Shown here: piece after piece, positions 27,247 through 36,351 of the stretch | How the letters are laid out: each line of letters opens with the position of its first letter | How positions within the stretch are numbered: position 1 is the first letter of the stretch | Source of the DNA: Candidatus Ferrigenium bremense | GTDB lineage: Bacteria; Pseudomonadota; Gammaproteobacteria; Burkholderiales; Gallionellaceae | Assembly (NCBI GenBank): GCA_019449635.1 | Contig: JAGRPI010000004.1 | Coordinates: 62,001 to 126,000, forward strand | Direction: 5' to 3' | Length of the DNA: 64,000 bases | Position numbers and translations under genes: made by a program | Notes under the pieces: model-generated | Seen by the model: only the letters and a program-made list of their open reading frames with translations | Databases searched by the model: none | What the model was told of the DNA's origin: nothing

Positions 27247-27795
27247 ATGGCGCAAGACAATGACGAACTGATCCTTGCTCAAGCGGAGCTGCTTGATTCC
27301 AGGCGCACAGTGGTTGCTTTGCGCCGGGAGTTGGAGGCTGCTCACGCGGAAACGGACGAGCGGCTGCGCGCCTCGGTCATCGCCGCCAACGCCGATATCG
27401 CGCAACTGAAAACCACCGTGGTCGCGCTGCGCGAGGAGCTGGAGAAGGCGCAAGTGGAACGCGACAAGGCGGTCCAGCAAGCCGCAGCCGCCAATCATCA
27501 CGAGCTCCTGCAGTTGAAGGAAACGGTCGTCTCGCTACGCGACGCTCTCGAAGCCGCGCATATCGACAAGGACACCGCCGTCAGGCAGGCGGTCAGCGGG
27601 GCAAGTGCCGAAATCGCCCAATTGAAAGTCATCATTGCCACCTTGCGCGAAGCCATCGAACTTGCCCATACCGAGAAGGATAACGCGCTGCGTGATCAGT
27701 TTAACCAGCACCAAGGCGAGCTCGCCCAGTTGCATGGCACGATCCGCATGCTGCGTGAACAATTCGAAATACAGCCCGCAAAAAACCTGACCTGA
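27247..27795 (+). CDS. Coiled-coil repeat protein
   Basis: The 182-residue protein is almost entirely coiled coil. It contains four to five degenerate repeats of about 38 residues with the core IAQLKTTVVALREELEKA..DKD. No signal peptide or other domain is visible. It stands 10 bp before a large nucleotide cyclase and is probably in one operon with it, perhaps as a scaffold or partner. The function is unknown. Confidence 0.7.
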   Translation: MAQDNDELILAQAELLDSRRTVVALRRELEAAHAETDERLRASVIAANADIAQLKTTVVALREELEKAQVERDKAVQQAAAANHHELLQLKETVVSLRDALEAAHIDKDTAVRQAVSGASAEIAQLKVIIATLREAIELAHTEKDNALRDQFNQHQGELAQLHGTIRMLREQFEIQPAKNLT

Positions 27796-27805
27796 ATCTG
27801 CCGGG

Positions 27806-30118
27806 ATGAAGATGGAACAGTCAAACGTCAACGCATCACGCAAGAAGCTGAAGCCGGACGCCGAGCAGAACGGCGCACTGCAACGCCGCCGTTTGCACAT
27901 GGCCGAGTTGCTGCTTGAGGTTTCGCGCAAGATGGCGGAATTCGACACGCTCGACGAGGTACTCAACGCACTGGTGGAGATGACGACTGCCCGGCTCAAT
28001 GCGGAACGCGGGTCGCTGTTCCTCAACGATCCGGAAAGCAATGAACTCTATTCCCGCGTCGCACAAGGCAACATCCAGCGCGAGATCCGCATGCTCAACA
28101 GCAGTGGTATTGCCGGTTACGTGTTCACCACCGGCGAGCCGCTGATTATCCACGATGCCTATTCCGATCCGCGCTTCAACCGCTCCATCGACGAGCAGAC
28201 CGGCTTCGTCACGCATAACATCCTGTGTGTGCCGATCAAGACGGTGAAGGGCGAGGTCATCGGTGTCGCGGAGACGATCAACAAGCGTAAAGGCAAATTC
28301 AACCGGCATGACCTGCACCTGCTCGAAGCGATGACCGGTCAGGGAACGCTCGCGCTGCAAAGCGCCCAGTTCATCGAGCGCATGAAGGTGCTGCACAAGC
28401 AGGAGATGGAATTCATCGACATCGTCTCGGAAGTCACGGCCGACATCAAGCTCGGCTCACTGTTGCAGAAAGTGATGGGCGAGGCGACGCGCATGCTCAA
28501 TGCCGAGCGTTCGACGCTGTTCCTCAACGACGAGAAGACCAGCCAGTTGTGGTCGGAAGTCGGGCAGGGGCTGGAATCAATGCAGATCCGCCTGCCCAAT
28601 CACCTCGGCATCGCGGGCGCGGTGTTCACTTCCGGAAAATCCATCAACATTCCCTATGCCTACGCCGACCTGCGCTTCAATCCGTCATTCGACAAGCAGA
28701 CCGGCTTTTTCACGCGCTCGATCCTGTGTGTGCCGATCGTCAACAAGCACGGCAAGACCATCGGCGTGACCCAGGTGCTGAACCGCCACGGCGGGCCGTT
28801 CACCGGCGACGACGAATCGCGGCTGCGCGCCTTCACCGCGCAGATTTCCATCGCGCTGGAAAATGCCAAGTTGTTCGCCGACGTGCAGGCGATGAAGAAC
28901 TACAACGAGGCTATGCTGGAATCCATGTCGAATGGCCTGATTACGCTGGACGAGAACGAGCGCATCGCCACCTGCAATGCGGCCGGCCTGCGTATCCTCA
29001 AGGCGCGCGCGGAGGAAGTGCTGCATAAAGCGGTGGCGGAATTCTTCACGGACGGCAACGCATGGGTGCTGGAAAAACTCAGGCAGGTGGCCGAAAGCGG
29101 GCAGCAGCAGACTTCCATGGATGCGCCGCTGCAAGTGGCAGGCGAGACCCTGTCGGTCAACCTCACCGTCCAGCCGCTGCTCAATGCCGACCAGAAGCGT
29201 ATCGGCTCCATGTTCGTGATCGAGGATATCAGCAGCGAGAAACGCATCAAGTCCACCATGGCGCGCTACATGGATCCCGGCATTGCCGACCGGATGGTGG
29301 CCGCCGGCGCGGAAGTGCTGGGCGGCAAGAACGTGGAGTGCACCGTATTGTTCTCCGACATACGCGGCTTTACCACGCTGACCGAGCAGCTCGGGGCGCA
29401 GGGCACGGTGGCGCTGCTCAACGAATATTTCACGCTGATGGTGGAGTGCGTCCAGCGCGAGGAAGGCATGCTGGATAAATTCATCGGCGACGCCCTCATG
29501 GCGGCATTCGGCATCCCGGAGGGGCACACGGATGATGCCGATCGCGCGGTACGCGCCGCCATCGCGATGATCCGCACGCTGGGCGAGTGGAACAGGCAGC
29601 GCCAGACGCATGGCAAGCTGCCGGTCAATATCGGTGTCGGCATGAATACCGATAACGTGGTGTCCGGCAACATCGGCTCGAAAAAACGCATGGACTTCAC
29701 CATCATCGGCGACGGCGTCAATCTGGCGTCCCGCCTGGAGTCGGCCTGCAAGCAGTACGGCACGCATATCCTGGTGAGCGAATCCACCTACAAACGCCTG
29801 CGCGGCACTTACCAGGCGCGCGAACTCGACCTGGTGGTGGTCAAGGGCAAGACCCAGCCGGTGGCCATCTACGAAATCCTCGACTACCACACTGACGAAA
29901 CCTATCCGAACCTGATCGACGCGCTCGGCCATTTCCACAACGCGTTGACCAAGTACCGCCAGCGCAAGTGGCAGGATGCGACCCGCCTGCTCAATGAGGT
30001 GCTGGCGCTCAACCCGAACGACAAACCCGCCCAACTCTATATCGAGCGCTGCCGCTATTTCATCGACAATCCGCCCGGCGACGACTGGGATGGCGTGTGG
30101 GTGATGGAATCGAAGTGA
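27806..30118 (+). CDS. GAF-GAF-PAS adenylate/guanylate cyclase
   Basis: The 770-residue cytosolic signalling protein has two GAF domains (about 45-190 and 215-365), each with an NxxLCVPI-type core, and a PAS-like region (about 375-490). A class III cyclase domain (about 510-690) carries metal aspartates in LFSDIRGFTTLTE and FIGDALMAAFG and the segment GDGVNLASRLE. A short TPR-like tail follows. It makes cAMP or cGMP in response to small ligands. The coiled-coil gene lies directly upstream. Confidence 0.92.
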   Translation: MKMEQSNVNASRKKLKPDAEQNGALQRRRLHMAELLLEVSRKMAEFDTLDEVLNALVEMTTARLNAERGSLFLNDPESNELYSRVAQGNIQREIRMLNSSGIAGYVFTTGEPLIIHDAYSDPRFNRSIDEQTGFVTHNILCVPIKTVKGEVIGVAETINKRKGKFNRHDLHLLEAMTGQGTLALQSAQFIERMKVLHKQEMEFIDIVSEVTADIKLGSLLQKVMGEATRMLNAERSTLFLNDEKTSQLWSEVGQGLESMQIRLPNHLGIAGAVFTSGKSINIPYAYADLRFNPSFDKQTGFFTRSILCVPIVNKHGKTIGVTQVLNRHGGPFTGDDESRLRAFTAQISIALENAKLFADVQAMKNYNEAMLESMSNGLITLDENERIATCNAAGLRILKARAEEVLHKAVAEFFTDGNAWVLEKLRQVAESGQQQTSMDAPLQVAGETLSVNLTVQPLLNADQKRIGSMFVIEDISSEKRIKSTMARYMDPGIADRMVAAGAEVLGGKNVECTVLFSDIRGFTTLTEQLGAQGTVALLNEYFTLMVECVQREEGMLDKFIGDALMAAFGIPEGHTDDADRAVRAAIAMIRTLGEWNRQRQTHGKLPVNIGVGMNTDNVVSGNIGSKKRMDFTIIGDGVNLASRLESACKQYGTHILVSESTYKRLRGTYQARELDLVVVKGKTQPVAIYEILDYHTDETYPNLIDALGHFHNALTKYRQRKWQDATRLLNEVLALNPNDKPAQLYIERCRYFIDNPPGDDWDGVWVMESK

Positions 30119-30273
30119 GTGGCGGATATGCCGCTACCGTTTCATGTCATGCCGTATAATTCCGTCCGCCGCAGCCACGACAACTTGAAGGCGCAATTTA
30201 TCCGCCAAGGCACCCAAGCCGATATTCGGCTTCGAGATTCAACTTGATAAAACCAACTATGAGTAACGCAACA

Positions 30274-30885
30274 ATGAAAACTTTTCTTGGCCTGATTTTC
30301 ACAGTATTTTCCCTGATGGCTGGCGCAAGCGCGCAGGCCGGTTTGCAGGAGGGGGTCTCTGCTTTCAAAAGAGGCCATTTTTCCGTTGCGCTCAAGGAGC
30401 TGACACCCCTTGCGGAGAAGGGGGATGCGAAAGCGCAGGCGATCCTCGGGCAAATGTACAGCAGCGGCAGCGGCGTACCGCAGAACCACGCGAAAGCGGC
30501 ATTCTGGTATCGCAAGGCGGCCGAGCAGGGGGATGTGAAGGCGCAGACCTCCCTGGGCGTGATGTACGAAATGGGAACCGGCGTCCCGCAGGACGAGAGG
30601 GAGGCCGCCGCGTGGTTCCACAAGGCGGCCGAGCAGGGTCATGGAGAGGCGCTGTATACCCTCGGCGGGATATATGAAAGAGGGCGAGGCGCAATACCGA
30701 ACGACCTGGTGCAGGCGCACAAGTGGTTCGAGATAGCCGTGGCGGCCGGTTTTGACATAGCCCAGGATGACCTGCATGGGATCGAAGCGAAGATGAGCCG
30801 CGAGCAGATCGAAACCGCGCGTGCCATGGCCAAGGAATGGCTGGCGACGCACAAGCTGCCCACCCATAGCGGCCCGCTGAAATAA
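30274..30885 (+). CDS. Exported Sel1-repeat protein
   Basis: The 203-residue protein has a signal peptide (KTFLGLIFTVFSLMAGASAQA) and three to four Sel1-like repeats, e.g. AKAQAILGQMYSSGSGVPQN..AAFWYRKAAEQGD. Such solenoids mediate protein-protein contact in the periplasm. The start at 30274 is chosen for the signal peptide; an in-frame ATG at 30259 is also possible. Confidence 0.85.
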   Translation: MKTFLGLIFTVFSLMAGASAQAGLQEGVSAFKRGHFSVALKELTPLAEKGDAKAQAILGQMYSSGSGVPQNHAKAAFWYRKAAEQGDVKAQTSLGVMYEMGTGVPQDEREAAAWFHKAAEQGHGEALYTLGGIYERGRGAIPNDLVQAHKWFEIAVAAGFDIAQDDLHGIEAKMSREQIETARAMAKEWLATHKLPTHSGPLK

Positions 30886-31023
30886 CTAGGGAAACACTGA
30901 ATAAGTCCGTTCGCCCTGAGCCTGTCGAAGGGCGGGCTTTACAACTTATTGATTGCATACCGTCTCCCGTTCATGGTTCGACAGGCTCACCACGAACGGA
31001 AGACTTGTTCAGCGCTTCCCTAG
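30886..31023. mobile_element. Miniature inverted-repeat element (MITE-like)
   Basis: The 138-bp unit begins CTAGGGAAACACTGAATAAGT and ends with the complement of CTAGGGAAGCGCTGAACAAGT, giving terminal inverted repeats of about 21 bp, with inner arms containing CCGTTCG and CTGTCGAA. It fills the gap between two convergent genes. Its right end supplies the stop codon of the ybaN-like gene. Confidence 0.7.
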
Positions 31024-31469
31024 GGTTTCCGCCTGTCCGGCCGGTCGCGCGACGGGATGCGGTAGAGCCAGGTGACCATCGTCAGGCCGAAGAAAGCCAG
31101 CGCCAGCTGCAGCCAGCCGTCCCGGATGAAGAAAACGATCGAGCTGCCAAAGGTCAGGGTCATCGTGGCCACTGCCACCAGCTTGATCCGCCAGGGAATG
31201 CTCCGGTGGGTGCGCCATTCGACGATCAGCGGCCCGAGAGCCGGGTGGTTCATCAGCCAGTTATAGAAACGGCGCGACGAGCGCGCATAGCAGGCAGTGG
31301 CCAGCAGCAGGAAGGGCGTGGTCGGCAGGATCGGCGTGAAGATGCCGATGATGCCGACCAGCAGGAACAGCGTCCCCAGCGCGGCGAAAGCAAGTCGCAC
31401 CAGCAAAAAGCGATGCTTGCGTACCTCGTGGCTGTAGTCTTGACGCTGCCTTGACTTGTCCCGGCTCAA
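31020..31469 (-). CDS. ybaN: YbaN-like inner-membrane protein (DUF454)
   Basis: The 149-residue protein has the family pattern LGTLFLLVGIIGIFTPILPTTPFLLLA, CYARSSRRFYNWLMNHPALGPLI and a second hydrophobic pair at the C terminus. The best start is TTG at 31469, preceded by AAGGGG; no ATG fits. The start overlaps the stop of the upstream hydrolase gene, and the stop codon TAG lies inside the MITE, so the last residues may be altered. Confidence 0.8.
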   Translation of the reverse strand: MSRDKSRQRQDYSHEVRKHRFLLVRLAFAALGTLFLLVGIIGIFTPILPTTPFLLLATACYARSSRRFYNWLMNHPALGPLIVEWRTHRSIPWRIKLVAVATMTLTFGSSIVFFIRDGWLQLALAFFGLTMVTWLYRIPSRDRPDRRKP

Positions 31470-32470
31470 TCTGTTCCCCTTAACATCCCGATGAATCGAT
31501 TGATCTCCTGGCGCGACATCTGCCGCGAGGTTTCGAATTGCGCATGGGCTTCCGGCTGTTGCATATCCAGACGGATGCCCCACAGCGGGCGCGTGCTGGT
31601 GGGCAGCATCGCGTAACGCACATCGCCGAGCAGGCCCGGGTCTTCCGGATGCAGGGCCAGATAGCCGTCCGAGAAGAAGTCGAAGCGCCGGATATCCCGG
31701 TGCAGCATCGAAGCGGGAGAAAGCGCAGGCAGGTCGCGGCTCAGGTCGAAGGCGCGCACGGTATTGCCCGGATAAATCCTCGCAGTCCCACCCAACCGCA
31801 CTGCATCGACATAATAGATGCCGCTGGAGCGGTAGATCGAGCGCCACAGCAGCAGATTGCCCATCGTCGGCTTGACGGTCAGCTTTTCGGCCTCATGCCC
31901 GCGCTGCTGGATGGTGGCGCGCATCGCCTCCTCGGCGCGCTGGTGCTGGAACCAGCCGACGGACAGGTACGCCGCCGCCAGCAACAGGCCGATGCGTGCC
32001 GGCAGCGTCTTGCGCCAGCGCAGGCCGGCCAGCAGCGCCGCGCCGAGGATCAGCGAAAGCAGCGGGTCGAAGATCGGGACGATGCTCCAGGCGATGCGCT
32101 CCCCGGTAAACGGCCACAGCAGGTGCGTGCCGTAGCTGGTGCAGGCATCGAGCAGGCCGCTCGTGGCGCAGCCCAGCAAGGCATACAGATAGATGCGCCG
32201 GAAACCGAGCGGGCGCCCGGATAGCTTGAACGCGGGCCACAGGATCAGCGAGACCAGCAGCGCCCCGACAGGGATGAAGATCAGCGCATGGGTGAACTGG
32301 CGGTGGTATTCCAGAACCAGCAGCGGGTCGGCGTCGGAGCGGATCAGGGCATCGGCATCCGCCAGCAGCGCGGCAAGGAAACCAACCGCCGTCGCGGCGC
32401 GCGTCTCGCTCTTCCGGCTGCACGATTGGGCGAGGGTTCCGCCCAACAGGCCGTGGGTCAGGATATCCAT
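31466..32470 (-). CDS. Membrane-bound metal-dependent hydrolase (YdjM-like)
   Basis: The 334-residue protein starts MDILTHGLLGGTLAQ and has LLADADALIR and EYHRQFTHALIFIPVGALL, the metal-binding His/Asp pattern of the YdjM/DUF457 family, with several membrane helices. The C-terminal half is soluble. The E. coli relative is a LexA-controlled inner-membrane protein; the substrate is unknown. The ybaN-like gene overlaps its 3' end. Confidence 0.82.
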   Translation of the reverse strand: MDILTHGLLGGTLAQSCSRKSETRAATAVGFLAALLADADALIRSDADPLLVLEYHRQFTHALIFIPVGALLVSLILWPAFKLSGRPLGFRRIYLYALLGCATSGLLDACTSYGTHLLWPFTGERIAWSIVPIFDPLLSLILGAALLAGLRWRKTLPARIGLLLAAAYLSVGWFQHQRAEEAMRATIQQRGHEAEKLTVKPTMGNLLLWRSIYRSSGIYYVDAVRLGGTARIYPGNTVRAFDLSRDLPALSPASMLHRDIRRFDFFSDGYLALHPEDPGLLGDVRYAMLPTSTRPLWGIRLDMQQPEAHAQFETSRQMSRQEINRFIGMLRGTD

Positions 32471-32904
32471 CTATTGATCCGGTGCGAATCCTTCATGAAT
32501 CCGTTCGCGCTGAGCTTGTCGAATTGTGAATGGATTCATGGCCTTCGACAAACTCAGGCCGAACGGCAGTATTTTTGTCCGCACCTGATCGATAGCCGCG
32601 TCCCGCCCATGGGGGCAATAACCCATTCCCGGTGCGGCGGCATGGGAATCGGGGCAGTGTTTCCATGGGGCATGGCCTCGATCGAGGCAGCGTTCGGCAA
32701 AGGTAAGCAGGGGCATGATTCGGCGGGTCGATGTCCGGCATGATGCCGGGGCGGCGAGTTTATCAATTGCCCGTATGCATGTCCATTAAGAGCACCGGCG
32801 TCCGCTAAATCGGGCGCCTCTGTGCGGCCACAATCCCCTGTGTGCTAGACTTAGGCACGCATTCAGTCGAGTTTCTGGCTGAATTTCACTCTTAAACCAC
32901 GGGA
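32471..32904. other. 434-bp gap with one inverted repeat
   Basis: No gene is seen. At 32501-32566 an inverted repeat begins CCGTTCGCGCTGAGCTTGTC and ends with the near complement, the same word family found inside the MITE at 30886. Upstream of 32914 an A/T-richer stretch probably holds the promoter of the DUF4124 gene. Confidence 0.5.
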
Positions 32905-32913
32905 ATGATCGTC

Positions 32914-33387
32914 ATGAAAAAATTGCTGCTGATTTTATTAGTGCTGGCCAGTGCAAATGCTTTTGCCGGACTCAGTAAATGGGTGGATGCGGACGGCAAG
33001 GTGCATTATTCCGACCAACCGCCTCCTGCCAATGTGACAGCGAAGACACTGCGTACTACCTCGGATACCGCGGCTCCCGGGATTACAGCCGGTGCGGCCG
33101 CCGCGAGCGCGCCTGCCGCGCCAAAGACCGTTGCAGAACGCGAAGCGGAATTGAAAAAAGCCCAGCAGGCGAAAAAGGAAGCCGCCGACAAGGCCGCCAA
33201 GGAACAGGCCAGGATCGAAGGGGAAAAGACCAATTGTGAAGCCGCGCAGCTGAGTTTGCGCGCCCTGCAGGAGGGGATGCGCATAGTGGAGGTCGATGCA
33301 AAGGGCGAGCGCTCCTATCTGGATGACGAGCAGCGCCGGCAACGCATGGAAAAAGCCCAACAGAACATCAAGACCTATTGTAGATAA
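32914..33387 (+). CDS. Periplasmic DUF4124-domain protein
   Basis: The 157-residue protein has a signal peptide (KKLLLILLVLASANAFA) and directly after it the DUF4124 motif GLSKWVDADGKVHYSDQPPP. A charged coiled-coil region (about 70-110) and a short C-terminal helix with two cysteines follow. The start at 32914 has GGGAA at a suitable distance; the in-frame ATG at 32905 is too close. The function is unknown. It is the last core gene before the ssrA-island debris. Confidence 0.82.
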   Translation: MKKLLLILLVLASANAFAGLSKWVDADGKVHYSDQPPPANVTAKTLRTTSDTAAPGITAGAAAASAPAAPKTVAEREAELKKAQQAKKEAADKAAKEQARIEGEKTNCEAAQLSLRALQEGMRIVEVDAKGERSYLDDEQRRQRMEKAQQNIKTYCR

Positions 33388-33437
33388 CTGGGTTCTGGTG
33401 GACTGTCCTTCAACCCCGATTTTCCGGGGGAAGGTCA

Positions 33438-33470
33438 ATTGAGACGTTCTGGAATTGAACCGGCGTCTCG
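33438..33470 (-). repeat. Degenerate copy of the ssrA 3' end (T-arm like), first
   Basis: GAGACG...TCTGGAATTGAACCGGCGTCTC resembles the tmRNA T-arm at 63864-63888 with several changes. The same degenerate version occurs at 34824-34856. It marks the start of the duplicated fic unit and is probably an old attachment site. Confidence 0.55.
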
Positions 33471-33481
33471 CAAAAGTGAAA

Positions 33482-34531
33482 TCAGCGTAGTTCGTACCAG
33501 ACACCCCGTCCGCTTCCGTGCTGGTTCAGGTGCCCGCGTTCGATCAGCGTACGGAAATGTTGCTTGAGCGTGTTGCGGCTCGCTCCAGTCAGTTTGATGG
33601 CCTCGCCGATGGTGACGCGACCATGTTCGCGGGCAAATTCGACGATTTGCAACGAGAGCTCCGGCAAGGTGGCCAGCACAAGTTTTTCGCGTTCCACTTT
33701 CTTTTCAAGCCGCCTGAGCTGTTCGGCGAGTGATCGCAGGAAGAATGCCAGCCACGGTTGCCAGTTTGGGGCATCGGTGCGGATCGTCCCTTGGGTCTGA
33801 CGCAGTGCCAGATAATAGGCTTCCTTGTTCTGCTCAATGACACTTTCCAGGGAGCTGTATGGTACGTAGGCATAACCCGCCTGTAATAACAGTAGCGTCG
33901 TAAGCGCGCGGGAGAGGCGACCGTTGCCGTCCTGGAACGGATGAATCTCCAGAAACACCACCACCCACAGTGCAATGATTAACAAGGGGTGCAAGTGCCC
34001 GACAGTGCGTTCCTCTTGTACCCAGGTGACCAACTCCGTCATCAGGCGTGGCGTATCGAAGGGCGATGCCGTCTGGAACACAATGCCGATTTGCTTGCCG
34101 CTATCATCGAAGGCGGCGACGCTATTGGATGTAGTCTTGTAGTTGCCGCGATGCCATGCATCCTTCTCGCTGTAGACGAGCAGATTCTGATGCAAGTGCT
34201 TGATGTGGTTTTCGGTGAATGTGATGTCTTGCCACGATGAAAATACCAATTCCATGACTTCCGCGTAGCCAGCCACCTCCTGCTCGTCGCGACTGGCGAG
34301 GTTCTTGATTTGCAGGTTGGATAGCAAGCGTTCGACATCGCGGTCGGATAACTTGCTTCCCTCGATTCGGGTGGATGAGCCGATGCTCTCGATGGTGGCG
34401 ACGCGAAGCAGGGCTGACAGCCGACCAGGCGCCAACGTGCCCAAGGCACGCCACGCTCCCTTGAACTCATCGATCCTGGCGATCAGTGACAGGATGTCCG
34501 GGGTGATCTGGATTGTATCGGCTCGAATCAT
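33482..34531 (-). CDS. fic: Fic family AMP-transferase, copy 1
   Basis: The 349-residue protein has an N-terminal inhibitory motif (SSTRIEG, Ser53 to Gly58, fitting [S/T]xxxE[G/N]). The Fic core is HPFQDGNGRLSR (His197, Asp201), and a C-terminal winged helix reads VTIGEAIKLTGASRNTLKQHFRTL. Fic proteins transfer AMP or other phosphate groups to target proteins; here the active site is complete. The start MIRADTIQ is chosen because the in-frame extension upstream is a repetitive low-value stretch. A 90%-identical copy follows at 34868. Confidence 0.88.
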   Translation of the reverse strand: MIRADTIQITPDILSLIARIDEFKGAWRALGTLAPGRLSALLRVATIESIGSSTRIEGSKLSDRDVERLLSNLQIKNLASRDEQEVAGYAEVMELVFSSWQDITFTENHIKHLHQNLLVYSEKDAWHRGNYKTTSNSVAAFDDSGKQIGIVFQTASPFDTPRLMTELVTWVQEERTVGHLHPLLIIALWVVVFLEIHPFQDGNGRLSRALTTLLLLQAGYAYVPYSSLESVIEQNKEAYYLALRQTQGTIRTDAPNWQPWLAFFLRSLAEQLRRLEKKVEREKLVLATLPELSLQIVEFAREHGRVTIGEAIKLTGASRNTLKQHFRTLIERGHLNQHGSGRGVWYELR

Positions 34532-34644
34532 GGAACCAATAATACACCCAATTACACCCATTTCAAGACCGTTGCCCAGAAACATACCCATTAACATCCA
34601 AAAAACAGAAGAATGGGCAATAAATGCGCCGCAACGCTAAGAAA

Positions 34645-34667
34645 AACGCCGTCTCTGGGACGGCGTT
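34645..34667 (-). terminator. Copy of the ssrA terminator, first
   Basis: AACGCCGTC-TCTGG-GACGGCGTT is a perfect 9-bp stem, with a T run on the minus strand. It equals the terminator after the real ssrA (63813-63835) except for one loop base. It was carried along with the attachment-site copy. Confidence 0.75.
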
Positions 34668-34697
34668 GTACCCCGTTGGGGAGGGTATTGTTGGTGG

Positions 34698-34722
34698 GAC
34701 GGCGGGAATTGAACCCGCGTCC
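34698..34722 (-). repeat. 25-bp direct repeat of the ssrA 3' end (left att site)
   Basis: The 25 bp are identical to 63864-63888 in the tmRNA T-arm. After position 34722 the similarity to tmRNA stops. With the terminator copy upstream, this is the expected left attachment site of an element integrated at ssrA. Confidence 0.8.
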
Positions 34723-34823
34723 AGCGAAGCCGCATTAGTGCTAGATATTAGCCACTAGATATCCGGTGCGATTTCTGCAAATACCCCCGATAATACCCCC
34801 AGCGTGATTGGATGGTAATGGAC

Positions 34824-34856
34824 ATTGAGACGTTCTGGAATTGAGCCGGCGTCTCG
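34824..34856 (-). repeat. Degenerate copy of the ssrA 3' end, second
   Basis: Nearly identical to 33438-33470 and 1386 bp away, the same offset as the two fic genes. It shows that the duplicated unit includes the att-like fragment. Confidence 0.55.
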
Positions 34857-34867
34857 CAAAAGTGAAA

Positions 34868-35917
34868 TCAGCGTAGTTCATACCAGACACCCCGTCCGCT
34901 TCCGTGCTGGTTCAGGTGCCCGCGTTCGATCAGCGCACGGAAATGTTGCTTGAGCGTGTTGCGGCTCGCTCCGGTCAGTTTGATGGCCTCGCCGATGGTG
35001 ACGCGACCATGTTCGCGGGCAAATTCGACGATTTGCAACGAGAGCTCCGGCAAGGTGGCCAGCACAAGTTTTTCACGCTCGACTTTCTTTTCAAGCCGCC
35101 TGACCTGTTCGGCGAGTGATCGCAGGAAGAACACCAGCCACGGTTGCCAGTTCGGGGCATCGCTACGGATCGTCCCTTGGGTTTGCCACAGGGCCAGGTA
35201 GTAGGCTTCCTTGCCGTGCTCAATGACACTTTCCAGGGAACTGTAGGGTACGTAGGCGTAGCCCGCCTGTAATAAAAGTAGTGTCGTAAGCGCGCGGGAG
35301 AGGCGACCATTGCCGTTCTGGAACGGATGTATCTTCAGAAACACCACCACCCACAGCGCAATGATCAGCAAAGGATGCAGATGTCCGGTAATACGCTCCT
35401 CTTGCACCCAGGTGATCAACTCCGCCATCAGGCGTGGCGTGTCGAGGGGCGAGGCCGTCTGAAACCCAACGCCGAGCTGCGCGCCGTTTTCATCGAAGGC
35501 GGCGAGGCTATTTGATCTTGTCTTGTAGTTGCCGAGATGCCATGTATCTATCTCGCTGTAGACGAGCAGATTCTGATGCAACTGCTTGATGTGGTTTTCG
35601 GTGATGGTGTTGTCTTGCCACGACGAAAACACCAATTCCATGACCTTCGCGTAGCCAGCTACCTCCTGCTCGTCGCGGCTGGTGAAATTCCGGATTTGCA
35701 GATTAGATAGCAAGCGCTCGACTTCGCGGTCGGAAAGCTTGCTGCCCTCGATTCGGGTAGATGAGCCGATGCTCTCGATGGTGGCGACGTGAAGCAGGGC
35801 TGACAGCCGATCAGGCGCCAGCGTGCCCAAGGCGCGCCATGCCCCCTTGAACTCATCGATCTTGGCGATCAGTGACAGGATGTCAGGGGTGATCTGGATT
35901 GTATTGGTTCGAATCAT
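34868..35917 (-). CDS. fic: Fic family protein, copy 2, with altered active site
   Basis: The protein is about 90% identical to copy 1 over 349 residues; the C-terminal winged helix is nearly unchanged. The Fic core reads HPFQNGNGRLSR: the acidic residue that binds the metal (Asp201 in copy 1) is Asn. The inhibitory motif SSTRIEG is kept. In studied Fic enzymes the D/E at this position binds Mg, so copy 2 may have weak or different activity, or may be a regulator. It lies in the same orientation, 1386 bp from copy 1. Confidence 0.86.
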   Translation of the reverse strand: MIRTNTIQITPDILSLIAKIDEFKGAWRALGTLAPDRLSALLHVATIESIGSSTRIEGSKLSDREVERLLSNLQIRNFTSRDEQEVAGYAKVMELVFSSWQDNTITENHIKQLHQNLLVYSEIDTWHLGNYKTRSNSLAAFDENGAQLGVGFQTASPLDTPRLMAELITWVQEERITGHLHPLLIIALWVVVFLKIHPFQNGNGRLSRALTTLLLLQAGYAYVPYSSLESVIEHGKEAYYLALWQTQGTIRSDAPNWQPWLVFFLRSLAEQVRRLEKKVEREKLVLATLPELSLQIVEFAREHGRVTIGEAIKLTGASRNTLKQHFRALIERGHLNQHGSGRGVWYELR

Positions 35918-36030
35918 GGAACCAATAATACACCCAATTACACCCATTTCAAGACAGTTGCCCAGAAACACACCCATTAACACCCAAAAAACAGAAGAAT
36001 GGGCAATAAATACGCTACGACACTAGGAAA

Positions 36031-36053
36031 AACGCCGTCTCTAGGACGGCGTT
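36031..36053 (-). terminator. Copy of the ssrA terminator, second
   Basis: AACGCCGTC-TCTAG-GACGGCGTT is identical to the real ssrA terminator stem at 63813-63835. The T-arm part that should follow is absent here; only the terminator side remains. Confidence 0.7.
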
Positions 36054-36215
36054 GGATCTCGTTGGGGTATTGTCAGGTAGATTGTTTTCGCGGCAGATCG
36101 ATTTCAATGCACTCAGTTTTTACAGCATGCGCTGCTTTTAGGGCAAACCTGCTCGCCTGTCGAAAATATATTTTTCTGCAAAATACAATACGCTGAATCG
36201 CATGACTCTCTGACA

Positions 36216-36351
36216 GGGGCGATCGAACAATCCCTTCTGTTGAAAATTATCGCGAGAGCGAGGATATGGCTCGTTTGTAAAAAACATCACATAAACAATG
36301 TGTTGTATAATAAATCCGGTCGTGGTAACGTTCTGCTTGTTCGGTCGCCCC
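36216..36351. promoter_or_regulatory. Long-spaced inverted repeat before alpA
   Basis: GGGGCGATCGAACAA (36216-36230) and TTGTTCGGTCGCCCC (36337-36351) are complementary except for one base and lie about 106 bp apart. Between them is an A/T-rich promoter-like stretch (TTGTATAATAAAT around 36303). The arms could be a DNA-loop operator or element termini. Confidence 0.45.

Noticed and set aside
28685-30034. 449-codon minus-strand frame opposite the GAF cyclase
   Set aside because: No start signal or family features; the plus-strand gene is complete and well supported.
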